A stretch of DNA of 64,000 nt from Gordonia liuliyuniae (lineage in GTDB: Bacteria; Actinomycetota; Actinomycetes; Mycobacteriales; Mycobacteriaceae). The stretch is from positions 310,001-374,000 of the forward strand of contig NZ_JAKKOT010000006.1 in the NCBI RefSeq assembly GCF_021739025.1. The letters are read 5' to 3'. This document shows positions 27,170-36,198 of the stretch, one piece after another. A program made the position numbers and the translations under genes. Below the pieces are notes generated by a model. That model was not told where the DNA came from, searched no databases, and was given only the letters and a program-made list of their open reading frames with translations. The first letter of the stretch is position 1; each line of letters begins with the position of its first letter.

Positions 27170-27186
27170 CGCCGGGCCGCCCGGCG
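27170..27186. terminator. GC-rich hairpin after the 27196 gene
   Basis: CGCCGGGC and GCCCGGCG pair around one base. It lies just downstream of the minus-strand hydrolase gene ending at 27196. The stem has no T-tract. Confidence 0.4.
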
Positions 27187-27195
27187 GGCATCGCG

Positions 27196-27963
27196 TTAAA
27201 TCCCCAGCACACGCAGCGTCTGCCGGCTGGCCGCCGACCGCGGGTCGACGAATGCGTCGTGGCCTTCGCCGGGAACTTCGTAGAGGACGGCGCTCTGGCC
27301 TCGCCGCTCGGCCTCGGCGACGTAACGCCTGCTCATCCCGATCGGCACCGACTGATCGTCGACGGTGTGGACCACCGCGACCGTCGAGGAGAACGGCTCC
27401 TGTTCCGACGGCGACGCCTCACGATAACGGTCCGGGATCTGCGCGAACGGCGCACCCATGAGTGCGACGACCGACGGCCGGTCGAACGCGCCGGTCTCAG
27501 TGAAGTCGAGCACCGGCGACTGTGCGATGACCGTGCCGAAGGCGAACCGTTCGGTGGCGGCACCCAGACGGGCCGCCGCATAAACGGCGAGCTGGCCGCC
27601 TGCCGAATGCCCGAGGATCGACGCGCGCTTCCGGTCGACGGTGATCTGCGTCGTCGCCAGCTGATCGGTGACCGGACCGTCGAGTGCGCTGATCGCGTCG
27701 ACGACGTCACGACCGGTGGTCGGCCAGCCACCGCCGGGCTCGCCGACCCGGCGGTACTCGACATTCCACACCACGGCGCCGCGTTCGGCCAACGCTCGCG
27801 CAATGCCGGTGTAGACGACGAGCGAGTACTCGGTCGACCAGTAGCCACCGTGGACGAGGACGACGAGCGGGGCGCTTTCGGCGCCCCGCGCGGCTTCTCC
27901 CGGCAGGTAGAGATGACCGAACGTGCTCGGCGCGTCGCCGTACGCGATCTTGAGGCGGCGCAC
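27196..27963 (-). CDS. Alpha/beta-hydrolase, kynurenine formamidase/esterase-like
   Basis: 255 aa. The oxyanion motif is VHGGYWS, as in HGGxW formamidases and carbamoyl/acyl hydrolases. The nucleophile elbow is LGHSAGGQLAVY, the acid lies in VHTVDDQSVP, and the His in VPGEGHDAFVDP, so the triad is complete. It hydrolyses an ester or amide of unknown identity. It follows rsmE by 3 bp and probably belongs to the hrcA-dnaJ2-rsmE transcript by readthrough. Confidence 0.85.
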   Translation of the reverse strand: MRRLKIAYGDAPSTFGHLYLPGEAARGAESAPLVVLVHGGYWSTEYSLVVYTGIARALAERGAVVWNVEYRRVGEPGGGWPTTGRDVVDAISALDGPVTDQLATTQITVDRKRASILGHSAGGQLAVYAAARLGAATERFAFGTVIAQSPVLDFTETGAFDRPSVVALMGAPFAQIPDRYREASPSEQEPFSSTVAVVHTVDDQSVPIGMSRRYVAEAERRGQSAVLYEVPGEGHDAFVDPRSAASRQTLRVLGI

Positions 27964-27966
27964 CGG

Positions 27967-28719
27967 TTATCGACTCCAACGGTCGGTGACCGCGCCGAGC
28001 GCGCCGAGCGCGACCGCGCCTGCGGCCGCGGTCCGCAGCACTTCGGGTCCGAGGACGACGGGCTGTCCGCCGAGCGCCGTCAGATCGGCGATCTCGGCGT
28101 CGTCGAGGCCGCCCTCGGGGCCGATCACCACAACGATCTCCGAGGCCGTCGAGAAGTCGATCGAACGGAACGGCGTCGACCCCGTCTCGTGCAGCAAGGC
28201 GACGACGCCGCTGTCGCCGACGACTCGCGCGCACCGTTCGCGCACGTCCATAGTGGTCGCCAGATCGGTGACTTCCGGGATCCACGGACGTCGTGCCTGT
28301 TTGGCCGCGGTCGCCGCGGCAGACCGCCACTTGTCCACGCCGCGTTCGGCTTTCGACCCCGCCCACCGCGCGACGCACCTCGACGCCTGCCACGGAACGA
28401 TCACGTCGACGCCTGCCTCGGTCATCAGGTCGACGGCGAGTTCGGCGCGTTCGGATTTCGGCAGCGCCTGCACGACGGTGACGAGCGGTTTGGGCCGCGT
28501 CACGAACTCGACGCGTCCGGCACGCACCGTCAACCGCTCTTTGCCCGACGTTCCGAGCACTTCACAGTCGGCGAGGGTGCCCCGGCCGTCACCGAGGACC
28601 ACCGTCTCGCCGCGCCTGATGCGTGTCACGGTGACCGCGTGTCGGCCTTCCGAGCCAGACACCGTCGCCTCTTCGCCAGCGGCGGGGACGTCGTCGACCC
28701 AGAAGAGCGGTGGGGTCAT
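27967..28719 (-). CDS. rsmE: 16S rRNA (uracil-1498-N3)-methyltransferase RsmE
   Basis: 250 aa SPOUT methyltransferase. [21 protein letters not shown] and [12 protein letters not shown] form the knotted SAM site. The N-terminal PUA-like domain has [15 protein letters not shown]. It methylates U1498 in the decoding centre of 16S rRNA. Its ATG overlaps the dnaJ2 TGA (ATGA), giving the usual dnaJ-rsmE coupling. Confidence 0.95.
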   Translation of the reverse strand: MTPPLFWVDDVPAAGEEATVSGSEGRHAVTVTRIRRGETVVLGDGRGTLADCEVLGTSGKERLTVRAGRVEFVTRPKPLVTVVQALPKSERAELAVDLMTEAGVDVIVPWQASRCVARWAGSKAERGVDKWRSAAATAAKQARRPWIPEVTDLATTMDVRERCARVVGDSGVVALLHETGSTPFRSIDFSTASEIVVVIGPEGGLDDAEIADLTALGGQPVVLGPEVLRTAAAGAVALGALGAVTDRWSR

Positions 28720-29873
28720 CGGCCTGCGAAAGCGTTGCGCAGTTTGGAGAACAGTCCGCCCGAGCCGGCTGACTTCGACGTCGCGCTGACGAGCTCGACG
28801 TCGTCGTCGATCGCCTCGCGCAGGCCGGTGAGCAGTTCGGTCTGGATGGCGTCGAGTCTGCGCGGCACCACGACGTCGAGGTGTGCGTGCAGGTCTCCCC
28901 GCATGCCGGTATTCAGGTGCGGCATGCCGTGGCCACGGACCTTGACGACGGCTCCCGGCTGGGTTCCGGGCGCGACGGTGACCGTGGCGACGCTGCCGAG
29001 GACGGTCGGCACCTCGATCTCGGTGCCGAGTGCGGCGTCGACCATCGGGACGCGCACCGTGCAGTGCAGGTCGTCGGCGTCACGCACGAACACGTCGTCG
29101 CTCGCCTCGCTTACCTCGACGTACAAGTCGCCTGCGGGCCCTCCGCCCGGGCCGACCTCGCCTTGCCCGGTGAGTCGGACACGCATGCCCTCCTGGACGC
29201 CCGCCGGAATCTTGACGGTCAGGGTGCGGCGGGAGCGGACGCGGCCGTCGCCGCCGCACTTGAGGCACGGGTCGGGGATGGTCTCGCCCGCACCGCGACA
29301 TTCGGGGCATTCCCGGACCGTCATCACCTGGCCGAGGAACGACCGCTGCACGGCCTGGATCTCGCCTGCACCCTTACAGGTGCCGCAGGTGACGGGCTTG
29401 GAGTCGCCGCGCGTACCGGAGCCGGTGCACGAATCACAGAGGACGGCGGTGTCGACGGTGATCTCCTTGCGAGCGCCTTCGGCGATCTCGTCGAGGTCGA
29501 GCGTGACGCCGACGAGTGCGGCTTCGCCGGGTCGGACGCGTCCGCGGGGGCCGCGTCCGCCACCGAAACCGCCGCCTCCGCCGCCGCCGAAGAAGGTCTG
29601 GAAGATGTCGCCGAGTCCGCCCGAACCGAACGGGTCGCCGCCGAAGCCGCCCGCGCCCGGCCCGGCGAGGGGGTCGCCGCCCGCGTCGACCACGCGACGC
29701 TTCTCCGGATCGGAGAGCACCTCGTACGCAGTCGTCACCTCTTTGAAGCGGTCTTCTTCGTCGGGGTTGACGTCTGGATGGAGTTCGCGGGCGAGCTTCC
29801 GGTAGGCACGCTTGATCTCTTGATCTGTCGCGCCCCGGGAGACGCCGAGAGTTCCGTAGTAATCACGAGCCAC
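28716..29873 (-). CDS. dnaJ2: Chaperone DnaJ (type I, DnaJ2)
   Basis: 385 aa. The J domain is at residues 1-70, with HPD in [13 protein letters not shown] Gly/Phe-rich linker ([17 protein letters not shown]) follows. Four CxxCxGxG repeats (for example [32 protein letters not shown]) bind two zincs, and the C-terminal substrate-binding domains follow. It stimulates DnaK. Being encoded with hrcA rather than dnaK-grpE marks it as the second DnaJ of actinobacteria. It starts 31 bp after hrcA. Confidence 0.96.
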   Translation of the reverse strand: MARDYYGTLGVSRGATDQEIKRAYRKLARELHPDVNPDEEDRFKEVTTAYEVLSDPEKRRVVDAGGDPLAGPGAGGFGGDPFGSGGLGDIFQTFFGGGGGGGFGGGRGPRGRVRPGEAALVGVTLDLDEIAEGARKEITVDTAVLCDSCTGSGTRGDSKPVTCGTCKGAGEIQAVQRSFLGQVMTVRECPECRGAGETIPDPCLKCGGDGRVRSRRTLTVKIPAGVQEGMRVRLTGQGEVGPGGGPAGDLYVEVSEASDDVFVRDADDLHCTVRVPMVDAALGTEIEVPTVLGSVATVTVAPGTQPGAVVKVRGHGMPHLNTGMRGDLHAHLDVVVPRRLDAIQTELLTGLREAIDDDVELVSATSKSAGSGGLFSKLRNAFAGR

Positions 29874-29904
29874 AGCGAATACAGTCCTTACGCTTCACAT
29901 AGTC

Positions 29905-30939
29905 CTATCGGTCGGCGAGCACTTCACCGACATATTTCGCAACTGCTGCGACCGACGCGATTGTTCCCGGATAGTCCATCCGGGTGGGTCCCACCACACC
30001 GACGCTGCCGAACACAGTGCCCGAAGCACCGTACCCGGTCGAGACGACCGACGTGTTGCGCAGGTTCTCGGTGTTGGTCTCCTCACCGATCTGGACGGTC
30101 ACCTGGCCGGTGCGTTGGGTGTGCGCGAGCAGTTTGAGTACGACGACCTGTTCTTCGAGTGCTTCGAGCACGGTGTCCATCCCGCCGGTCGCCGGCGTGA
30201 AGTCGGCCGCCGATCGTGCGAGGTTCGACGTCCCACCCAACACGAGTCGGTCCTCCCCGCGTTCGACGAGAGTCTCGACGAGAACCGTGGCGATCGTGAC
30301 GACGGGCTCCTGCAGTTCCGGCGGAGTCTGACTGGCGAGGTCGGCGACGGCGACGGACGCGTCTTCGAGGCGTTGACCGTCGAGCGCCTGCGAGAACATG
30401 GTGCGCAGTCGAACCAGCGTGTCGTCGTCCGCCCCTTCACGGAGGGTCACCATCCGCTGTTCGACCCGACCGTTGTCGGTGATGACGACCAGCAGGAGGC
30501 GAGTCGGGCTGAGCGCGACCACTTCCAGGTGCCGGACGCGCGCTGTCGACAGCACCGGATACTGGATGACTGCGACCTGTCGCGTGAGCTGGGCCAGCAG
30601 TTTCACGCTGCGACGGAGCACGTCGTCGAGGTCGACACCGGAGTCGAGGACCGACAGGATGGCACGCCGCTCGGCCGCCGACAGGGGTTTGATCTCACTG
30701 ATCCGGTCGACGAAGAGTCGATATCCCTTGTCGGTGGGCACGCGTCCGGAACTCGTGTGTGTCTGCGTGATGTAACCCTGCTCTTCGAGCACGGCCATGT
30801 CGTTGCGGACGGTGGCGCTGGACACGCCGAGATGGTGCCGGTCGACAAGCGCTTTCGATCCGATCGGTTCGTGAGTCCCCACGAAATCGGTGACAATGGC
30901 GTGGAGAATCTCAAAGCGACGGTCGTCTGTGCTCGACAC
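29905..30939 (-). CDS. hrcA: Heat-inducible transcription repressor HrcA
   Basis: 344 aa. The N-terminal winged helix has [20 protein letters not shown] and [15 protein letters not shown], both HrcA hallmarks. The central GAF-like and insert regions follow. It represses groE/dnaJ-type genes by binding CIRCE elements. The start is decided by AGGAGG (30949-30944) five bases before GTG 30939; another GTG at 30945 lies inside that ribosome site. I found no CIRCE inverted repeat in its own 75-bp upstream region, so autoregulation is not evident. Confidence 0.95.
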   Translation of the reverse strand: MSSTDDRRFEILHAIVTDFVGTHEPIGSKALVDRHHLGVSSATVRNDMAVLEEQGYITQTHTSSGRVPTDKGYRLFVDRISEIKPLSAAERRAILSVLDSGVDLDDVLRRSVKLLAQLTRQVAVIQYPVLSTARVRHLEVVALSPTRLLLVVITDNGRVEQRMVTLREGADDDTLVRLRTMFSQALDGQRLEDASVAVADLASQTPPELQEPVVTIATVLVETLVERGEDRLVLGGTSNLARSAADFTPATGGMDTVLEALEEQVVVLKLLAHTQRTGQVTVQIGEETNTENLRNTSVVSTGYGASGTVFGSVGVVGPTRMDYPGTIASVAAVAKYVGEVLADR

Positions 30940-31014
30940 AGGCACCTCCTCACACAGTGTGCATACAGTGAACTACGACCATTCTACGAAACTGACGGAA
31001 AGACCAGGCGGGCG

Positions 31015-31446
31015 ATGATCTTCAAGGGGGTACACGAGGGCAGGCCGTACCCCGATCACGGTCTCGCCCCGCGTGATTGGGCCAAGATCCCGCCCCGCCA
31101 GTTTCGCCTCGACCAGCTGACCACCGTGACGACGGTGCTCGCACTCGACAAGTTGTTGGCCGAGGACTCGACGTTCTACGGCGACCTGTTCGCCCACATC
31201 GTCCAGTACGAAGACGTCATGTATCTCGAGGACGGACTGCACCGCGCGGTTCGGTCCGCGTTGCGGAATCGGACGCTCATTCACGCCCGGCTTTTTGATC
31301 TCGACGAGCACCTGTTGCGCTTCGGTGCGGTGCCCGGCGCCGACGAGTCCGGGGTGGAGACGACGGCGCCCCTCCGGCCGGTGTCGTCGCCGCTTCCTGT
31401 TCACCCGCGGCGTCCGCGGACACCCGGAGCACACCGGTTGGACTAG
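31015..31446 (+). CDS. Small conserved actinobacterial protein with ParB-like dock motif
   Basis: 143 aa. The core ~100 residues (MIFKGVHEGRPYPDHGL, PPRQFRLDQLTTVTTVLALD, EDSTFYGDLFAHIVQYEDVM) are strongly conserved in my memory of mycobacterial Rv2375-type proteins. YLEDGLHRAVRSALRNRTLI resembles the DG-H-R segment of the ParB/sulfiredoxin fold, so a ParB-like nucleotide-binding or nuclease domain is possible. The C-terminal ~40 residues (Pro/Arg-rich) are not conserved. It diverges from hrcA. Function unknown. Confidence 0.7.
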   Translation: MIFKGVHEGRPYPDHGLAPRDWAKIPPRQFRLDQLTTVTTVLALDKLLAEDSTFYGDLFAHIVQYEDVMYLEDGLHRAVRSALRNRTLIHARLFDLDEHLLRFGAVPGADESGVETTAPLRPVSSPLPVHPRRPRTPGAHRLD

Positions 31447-31467
31447 GCCGGCAGGGGGTGTCCGCGG

Positions 31468-31749
31468 TCAACGTGCCAGCGGATTCAATGCCATCGGCAG
31501 CCGAGCGCCGACTCGCCACAGCACCGCCGCGCTCGAATGCGGCCGGAGGCGGGTCTCGATCCGGTGCCGCGCGACCTCCCTCGCATACCGAGAATCCGGC
31601 GGTCGGACCGGCTCCCCGCCGGATTCGACGCGAACCCGACGGAGATAGCCGGGCATGGCCGTGGTCGCGGCGGTGGTCGCCGATGCGGCAGCGGCGAGCC
31701 GTTCCCGACCGGTCAGTTCGCCGACTCTCATGACTGGACCGACACTCAT
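31468..31749 (-). CDS. Small hypothetical protein coupled to the TetR gene
   Basis: 93 aa, starting at ATG 31749, which overlaps the TetR TGA (ATGA). It is Ala/Arg-rich: LTGRERLAAAASATTAATT, then GGEPVRPPDSRYAREVARHR and WRVGARLPMALNPLAR at the end. Overlap coupling and the orderly C-terminus favour a real gene, but I recognise no family, and the composition is close to that of non-coding GC-rich frames. Confidence 0.4.
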   Translation of the reverse strand: MSVGPVMRVGELTGRERLAAAASATTAATTAMPGYLRRVRVESGGEPVRPPDSRYAREVARHRIETRLRPHSSAAVLWRVGARLPMALNPLAR

Positions 31750-32366
31750 GACCGGGCGCCCTCTCGTGACTCGGCGATCCGCGCGGCCAACTCGGCGCGC
31801 ACCGGCGCGAGAAGGTCCTCGACCTCGCTCGCTGTCGCGAACCCTTGCGTTCGCAGCGCGATCAACCCGTTCACCGTCCCCCACAGCCGGAGGGCTTCAC
31901 CGCGTGCCGACCGGGCGTCGAGAGTCGATGCGGCCACCGTGCTGTCCAGGACGCCGCCGAGTAGGTCGCGGACGATCCGGCGTGCCTGCGTGACGAGCTC
32001 GGAGTCGTCCCGCCCAAGATCTGACAGGCCCAGGATGCGGAATGCCGCCGGAGCGTCGGCGTGGAAACGGAGGTAGGCGTCGAAGACAGCGAGTTCCACC
32101 GGTTCGCGCGCGGCGGCGATGGCCGCAGCCATCTCGTCGGCGTGCTGTCGCGCGATTCGGCAGGCCAGTGCGGCGTAGACATCGGCTTTTCCGCCGGGGA
32201 AATTCGCGTAGATGGAACTGAGTGCGACATCGGCCGCCGAAGCGAGTTCGTCGACCGACGTCTCCCGGAACCCGCGGCCGGCGAACAGGTCGGCAGCGGC
32301 GTCCAGCACCGCGTTGTGGGTTCGACGGCGTCGTCGGTCGGAAGGCTCGATGAGCGGAGCGGTCAT
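31746..32366 (-). CDS. TetR-family repressor
   Basis: 206 aa. The N-terminal HTH is clear: RTHNAVLDAAADLFAGRGF, then SVDELASAADVALSSIYANF. The helical ligand domain follows without recognisable specificity. It is divergent from the PaaI thioesterase gene, and two near-identical sites lie between them (32385-32417), so it probably represses both. ATG 32366 is preferred to GTG/ATG further upstream in the operator. Confidence 0.9.
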   Translation of the reverse strand: MTAPLIEPSDRRRRRTHNAVLDAAADLFAGRGFRETSVDELASAADVALSSIYANFPGGKADVYAALACRIARQHADEMAAAIAAAREPVELAVFDAYLRFHADAPAAFRILGLSDLGRDDSELVTQARRIVRDLLGGVLDSTVAASTLDARSARGEALRLWGTVNGLIALRTQGFATASEVEDLLAPVRAELAARIAESREGARS

Positions 32367-32384
32367 ACCCGAACCGTAATTCAC

Positions 32385-32417
32385 CTATGTTTTCGTAGTC
32401 AAATTATGTTTTCATAG
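32385..32417. promoter_or_regulatory. Two direct YTATGTTTTCRTAG operator sites
   Basis: CTATGTTTTCGTAG (32385-32398) and TTATGTTTTCATAG (32404-32417) are two 14-bp near-palindromes with 19-bp spacing (about two turns). They are AT-rich islands between the divergent TetR and thioesterase genes, the expected place for the TetR protein's operators. Confidence 0.65.
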
Positions 32418-32445
32418 TTGTACTACGACTTTCTAGGAGATCGCG

Positions 32446-32916
32446 ATGCCTGAACCGACCACCGGAACCGAGACCGAACCGACCACCAGCACCGAGGCTG
32501 ACCTGACCACCGGCACCGAGACAATGCGCGCGTTCTTCCCGACGTCGCCGTTCATCTCGACGCTCGGAGTGAGGATCGTCGACCTCGGCGAAGGGACCGC
32601 ACACCTGCGCTTGCCGTTCCGTGACGCCAACACCACGGTCGGCCCGATGGTGCACGGCGGCGCGATCGGTGCATGCGTCGACCTCGGCATCATGGCGGCC
32701 GCATGGGCGGGTGACGGACCAGTCCCGGAGCAGTTGCGCGGCGTCACCGTCTCCATGTCGGTCAACTTCATCGCACCGGCGATGAACGACGACATCGACA
32801 TCGTCGCCACCCGATTGCGCCGAGGCCGCCGACTGTCCCACTGCGCCGTCGAGATCCGCACACGAACGGACGATCAGCTCGTAGCGACCGGCGCCGGCGT
32901 CTACCAGGTCGGCTGA
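32446..32916 (+). CDS. PaaI-family hotdog thioesterase
   Basis: 156 aa. The hotdog core is VHGGAIGACVDLGIMAA, with the conserved HGG and Asp-type catalytic region, then GVTVSMSVNFIAPA and CAVEIRTRTDDQLVATG. It hydrolyses acyl-CoA thioesters. The N-terminal ~25 residues are a TTGTETEP-type repeat without structure. ATG 32446 has AGGAG upstream; Met27 is also possible. The divergent TetR gene and shared operators suggest inducible expression. Confidence 0.85.
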   Translation: MPEPTTGTETEPTTSTEADLTTGTETMRAFFPTSPFISTLGVRIVDLGEGTAHLRLPFRDANTTVGPMVHGGAIGACVDLGIMAAAWAGDGPVPEQLRGVTVSMSVNFIAPAMNDDIDIVATRLRRGRRLSHCAVEIRTRTDDQLVATGAGVYQVG

Positions 32917-32929
32917 CTCGACGCGAGCA

Positions 32930-34171
32930 TCAGTCGAGGATGTCGCGGACCACGCCGTCGGCGAGCAGGCGCCCGCGATCGGTGAGAACGTAGGCGTCGC
33001 CGCGGCGCACGAGCAGGCCCGCCGCCACCGCGACATCGGCCCGCATACGCTCACGGTCGTCGAGCACGTCGACGGCCAACCCGTCACGCATCCGCAGGCG
33101 GAGCATCACCTTCTCGGTGTGCGCGTCCTCGACGGTCAGGATCTCCTGCCCCGCGACCGGCAGCGCCCCGCCCGCCAGCGACGCCGAATAGGTGGCCGGA
33201 TGTTTCTGGTTCCACCAGCGCACCCCGTTCACATGCGAGTGCGCACCCGGTCCGACGCCCCACCAGTCGTCGCTGCGCCAGTACATCTCGTTGTGCCTGC
33301 ACGCCGAACCCGGTGCTGGCAGCCCCGAGTGTTCTTGCGCGCGAGCCCAATTCGATACCTCATACCAGGTGAGCCCGGCTTGTGAGAGCCGCTCGTCAAG
33401 CATCTCGTAGCGGGCCGCGAGGACGTCGTCGTCGGGCATCGGCACCTCGCCGCGTCGCACCTTCCGCGCGAAGGCCGTACCGTCCTCGACGATCAGCGCG
33501 TACGCCGAGACGTGGTCGATCGGCACCGAGAGCACGGCGTCGATGGACGCGGCGAGATCGTCATCGGTCTCCCCCGGCGTCCCGTAGATCAGATCGAGGT
33601 TGAGGTGCTCGAAGCCCGCATCGGCCGCCTCGCGGGCCGCGTCGAGGGCACGCCCGGGGGTATGCGTGCGTTCCAGAACAGACAGGACGTGCTGCGCCGC
33701 CGACTGCATCCCCAGCGAGATTCGGGTGTAGCCGGCTTCGCGCAGCGTCGCGAAGAACTCCGGCGACGTCGATTCCGGGTTCGATTCGGTCGTCACTTCC
33801 GCGCCGTCCGCGACATCGAACGAGTCGCGGACCGCGTCGAGGAGGTCGCCGAGTCCGTCCCCGCCGAGCAGCGACGGCGTGCCACCGCCGACGAAGACGG
33901 TCGAGACCTTTCTCACAGGCGACACCAGCTCCGCAGCAGCGTCGAGCTCCCGACGGACCCCTTCCATCCACGACTGCGGCGAGGACGACGAACCGAGTTC
34001 GCCGGCCGTATACGTGTTGAAGTCGCAGTAGCCGCATCGCGTCGCGCAGAACGGGACGTGCAGGTAAAGGCCGAGCGGGCGGGCATCGTCGACGGCATGA
34101 AGGGCTGCCAGAGCCTTGTCTGAAAGCGCCTCGGGGGCCTGCCGGATCGTCACTCCTCCATGATGACGCAC
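32930..34171 (-). CDS. hemW: Radical SAM heme chaperone HemW
   Basis: 413 aa. The radical-SAM motif CATRCGYCDFNTY is present, with GGGTPSLL and SLGMQSAAQHVL, then the HemW C-terminal domain. The CxxxCxxCxF signature of HemW (CGYCDF plus following Cys-free stretch) fits the HemW rather than HemN class. It binds heme and delivers it to respiratory enzymes. GTG 34171 is preceded by GAGG; a GTG at 34153 adjacent to GGAGGA is also possible. It converges on the thioesterase gene. Confidence 0.92.
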   Translation of the reverse strand: MRHHGGVTIRQAPEALSDKALAALHAVDDARPLGLYLHVPFCATRCGYCDFNTYTAGELGSSSSPQSWMEGVRRELDAAAELVSPVRKVSTVFVGGGTPSLLGGDGLGDLLDAVRDSFDVADGAEVTTESNPESTSPEFFATLREAGYTRISLGMQSAAQHVLSVLERTHTPGRALDAAREAADAGFEHLNLDLIYGTPGETDDDLAASIDAVLSVPIDHVSAYALIVEDGTAFARKVRRGEVPMPDDDVLAARYEMLDERLSQAGLTWYEVSNWARAQEHSGLPAPGSACRHNEMYWRSDDWWGVGPGAHSHVNGVRWWNQKHPATYSASLAGGALPVAGQEILTVEDAHTEKVMLRLRMRDGLAVDVLDDRERMRADVAVAAGLLVRRGDAYVLTDRGRLLADGVVRDILD

Positions 34172-34266
34172 GGTGGAGCCTCACCAGCAGATGGGATTAA
34201 TCCTCACCGTGAGTGAAAATATGCCCAAGTAGACGCGCTGGATCGGCTCGTGGCATGATGGACGGC

Positions 34267-34347
34267 GTGACTTCCTCCGGAGTGTGGCTCGCCGAACGGC
34301 GGCACATCGATCTCAAGCGCGTCAACAGCGCATTCTGTCGGTTCTGA
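34267..34347 (+). CDS. Sulfur-operon leader peptide (RRHIDL-type, attenuator)
   Basis: 26 codons from GTG 34267: MTSSGVWLAERRHIDLKRVN, then SAFCRF and TGA. This RRHIDLxRVxSAxCR pattern is known from actinobacterial leader peptides placed before sulfur-assimilation genes. The single cysteine codon is two codons before the end. CATGAT (34254-34259) lies 7 nt before the GTG, consistent with leaderless transcription; ATGs at 34255 and 34258 are also in frame. It is 118 bp upstream of the sulfite reductase start. Ribosome stalling at the Cys codon when cysteine is short is the likely control. Too short for ordinary gene prediction. Confidence 0.75.
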   Translation: MTSSGVWLAERRHIDLKRVNSAFCRF

Positions 34348-34465
34348 CCGACGGCCACTCCGGCTACGCTGCCTTCTTGCGGTACGCCGAGTTCACGTCA
34401 CTTCACCCCTGAGTACCAGCCCCCAGCAGTGCTGCCCTGTCCGCAGCATGCCATCAGGAGATCCG

Positions 34466-36190
34466 ATGACGCTCACGTCAACCGAGTCGGCCGACCAGGC
34501 CGCGCAGGCCTCGGCCGCTGCGCCGCGAAAGCGGGCCCGGCCCACCAAGCGAAAGTCTGAAGGCCAGTGGGCCCTCGGCTACCGCACACCGCTCAACCCG
34601 AATGAGCAGTCCAAGCGCGACGACAACCCGCTCAACGTGCGACGACGCATCCTCGACACGTATCAGCACGTCGGGTTCGACGGCATCGACAAGGCCGACC
34701 TCCGTGGGCGCTTCCGCTGGATGGGGCTGTACACGCAGCGCGCCGACGGCTACGACGGCACGTATACCCACGACGACAACATCGACATCCTCGAGGCCCC
34801 GTACTTCATGATGCGGGTGCGCACTGACGGCGGACAGTTGTCCATCCCGCAGGTCCGCGCACTGGCAGGCATCTCCCGCGATTTCGCCCGCGGCACCGCC
34901 GACGTCACCGACCGGCAGAACATCCAGTATCACTGGATCGAGATCGAGAACGTCCCCGAGATTTGGCGTCGCCTCGACGAGGTCGGTCTCGACACCACCG
35001 AAGCGTGCGGCGACTGCCCGCGCGGCATGCTCGGCTCGCCGCTTGCGGGACTGTCCGTCGACGAGGTCCTTGATGCGAGCCCTGCGCTCGCCGAGATCAA
35101 ACGTCGCTACATCGGCAACCCCGAGTACTCGAACCTTCCCCGCAAGTTCAAGACCGCGATCTCGGGACTGCAGGACGTCGTCCACGAGATCAACGACGTC
35201 AGCTTCGTCGGCGTCGAGCACCCGGAGCACGGCCCCGGCCTGGATCTGTGGGTCGGCGGCGGTCTCTCGACCAACCCGATGCTCGCCAAGCGTCTGGGCG
35301 TGTGGGTGCCGCTCGACGAGGTGCCGGACGTGTGGGAGGGCGTCGTCGCCATCTTCCGTGACTACGGCTACCGCCGACTGCGGTCCAAGGCTCGCCTCAA
35401 GTTCCTGATGAAGGATTGGGGCCCGGAGAAGTTCCGACAGGTCCTCGAGGACGAGTACCTGCACCGCAAGCTCGTCGACGGGCCGGCGCCCGAGGCACCG
35501 ACGCAGCCGATCGACCACGTCGGCGTCACCAAGCAGAAGAACGGTCAGTACGCGGTCGGCTTCTCAGCCGTGTCCGGTCGACTGTCGGACGTCGTGCTCG
35601 ACGCGATCGCCGACTCCGCCGAGACCGCTGGGAGCGACAGCGTCCGCCTCACCCCGTATCAGAAGCTCGTCGTCGTCAACGTCGACGAGGACAAGATCGC
35701 CGGTCTCGACGAGTCGCTCACCGCAGTCGGCCTGCAGTCGCGTCCCTCGGTGTGGCGCCGCAACCTGATCGCTTGCACGGGCCTGGAGTACTGCAAGCTC
35801 TCGTTCACCGAGACCCGCAGCCGGTCCCAGGCGCTCGTCCCGGAGATGGAGAGCCGGCTCGCCGAGCTGAACAAGGACCTCGACGTCCCGATCACCATCA
35901 ACTTCAACGGGTGCCCCAACTCGTGCGCCCGCGTCCAGGTGGCCGACATCGGTCTCAAGGGCCAGCTCATCGACGAGGGCGGCACCCCGGTCGAAGGATT
36001 CCAGGTGCACCTGGGTGGCAGCCTCGGGTTCGACAGCGGGTTCGGCCGCAAGCTGCGTCAACACAAGATCTACGCGTCCGAGGCGACCGATTACATCGAG
36101 CGCGTCGTCCGCAACTTCGTCACCGACCGCAACGACGGCGAGCGCTTCGCCGAGTGGGCCGTCCGCGCCGACGACGAGAAGCTCAGGTAG
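34466..36190 (+). CDS. sirA: Ferredoxin-dependent sulfite reductase (SirA/NirA type)
   Basis: 574 aa. Two ferrodoxin-like repeats are present, with RQNIQYHWIEIENVPEIW and the siroheme-[4Fe-4S] cysteines in CTGLEYCKLS and NGCPNSCARVQVADIGL. EACGDCPRGMLG carries another Cys near the siroheme. It reduces sulfite to sulfide with six electrons from ferredoxin. Start ATG 34466 has AGGAG 5 nt upstream; an ATG at 34448 is in frame but poorly placed. It opens the operon sirA-cysH-cysD-cysN-chelatase, expressed from the leader-peptide promoter. Confidence 0.93.
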   Translation: MTLTSTESADQAAQASAAAPRKRARPTKRKSEGQWALGYRTPLNPNEQSKRDDNPLNVRRRILDTYQHVGFDGIDKADLRGRFRWMGLYTQRADGYDGTYTHDDNIDILEAPYFMMRVRTDGGQLSIPQVRALAGISRDFARGTADVTDRQNIQYHWIEIENVPEIWRRLDEVGLDTTEACGDCPRGMLGSPLAGLSVDEVLDASPALAEIKRRYIGNPEYSNLPRKFKTAISGLQDVVHEINDVSFVGVEHPEHGPGLDLWVGGGLSTNPMLAKRLGVWVPLDEVPDVWEGVVAIFRDYGYRRLRSKARLKFLMKDWGPEKFRQVLEDEYLHRKLVDGPAPEAPTQPIDHVGVTKQKNGQYAVGFSAVSGRLSDVVLDAIADSAETAGSDSVRLTPYQKLVVVNVDEDKIAGLDESLTAVGLQSRPSVWRRNLIACTGLEYCKLSFTETRSRSQALVPEMESRLAELNKDLDVPITINFNGCPNSCARVQVADIGLKGQLIDEGGTPVEGFQVHLGGSLGFDSGFGRKLRQHKIYASEATDYIERVVRNFVTDRNDGERFAEWAVRADDEKLR

Positions 36191-36198
36191 GAGGAACT

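Noticed and set aside
29560-29660. Repetitive GGN tract resembling a repeat array
   Set aside because: It is the Gly/Phe-rich linker of DnaJ2, ordinary coding repetition.
27259-29805. 848-codon plus-strand frame opposite rsmE and dnaJ2
   Set aside because: Shadow of rsmE, dnaJ2 and the hydrolase; no start context or motif.
30940-31014. CIRCE element upstream of hrcA
   Set aside because: The gap has a 5-1-5 palindrome (CACACAGTGTG, 30951-30961) but not the TTAGCACTC-N9-GAGTGCTAA pattern.
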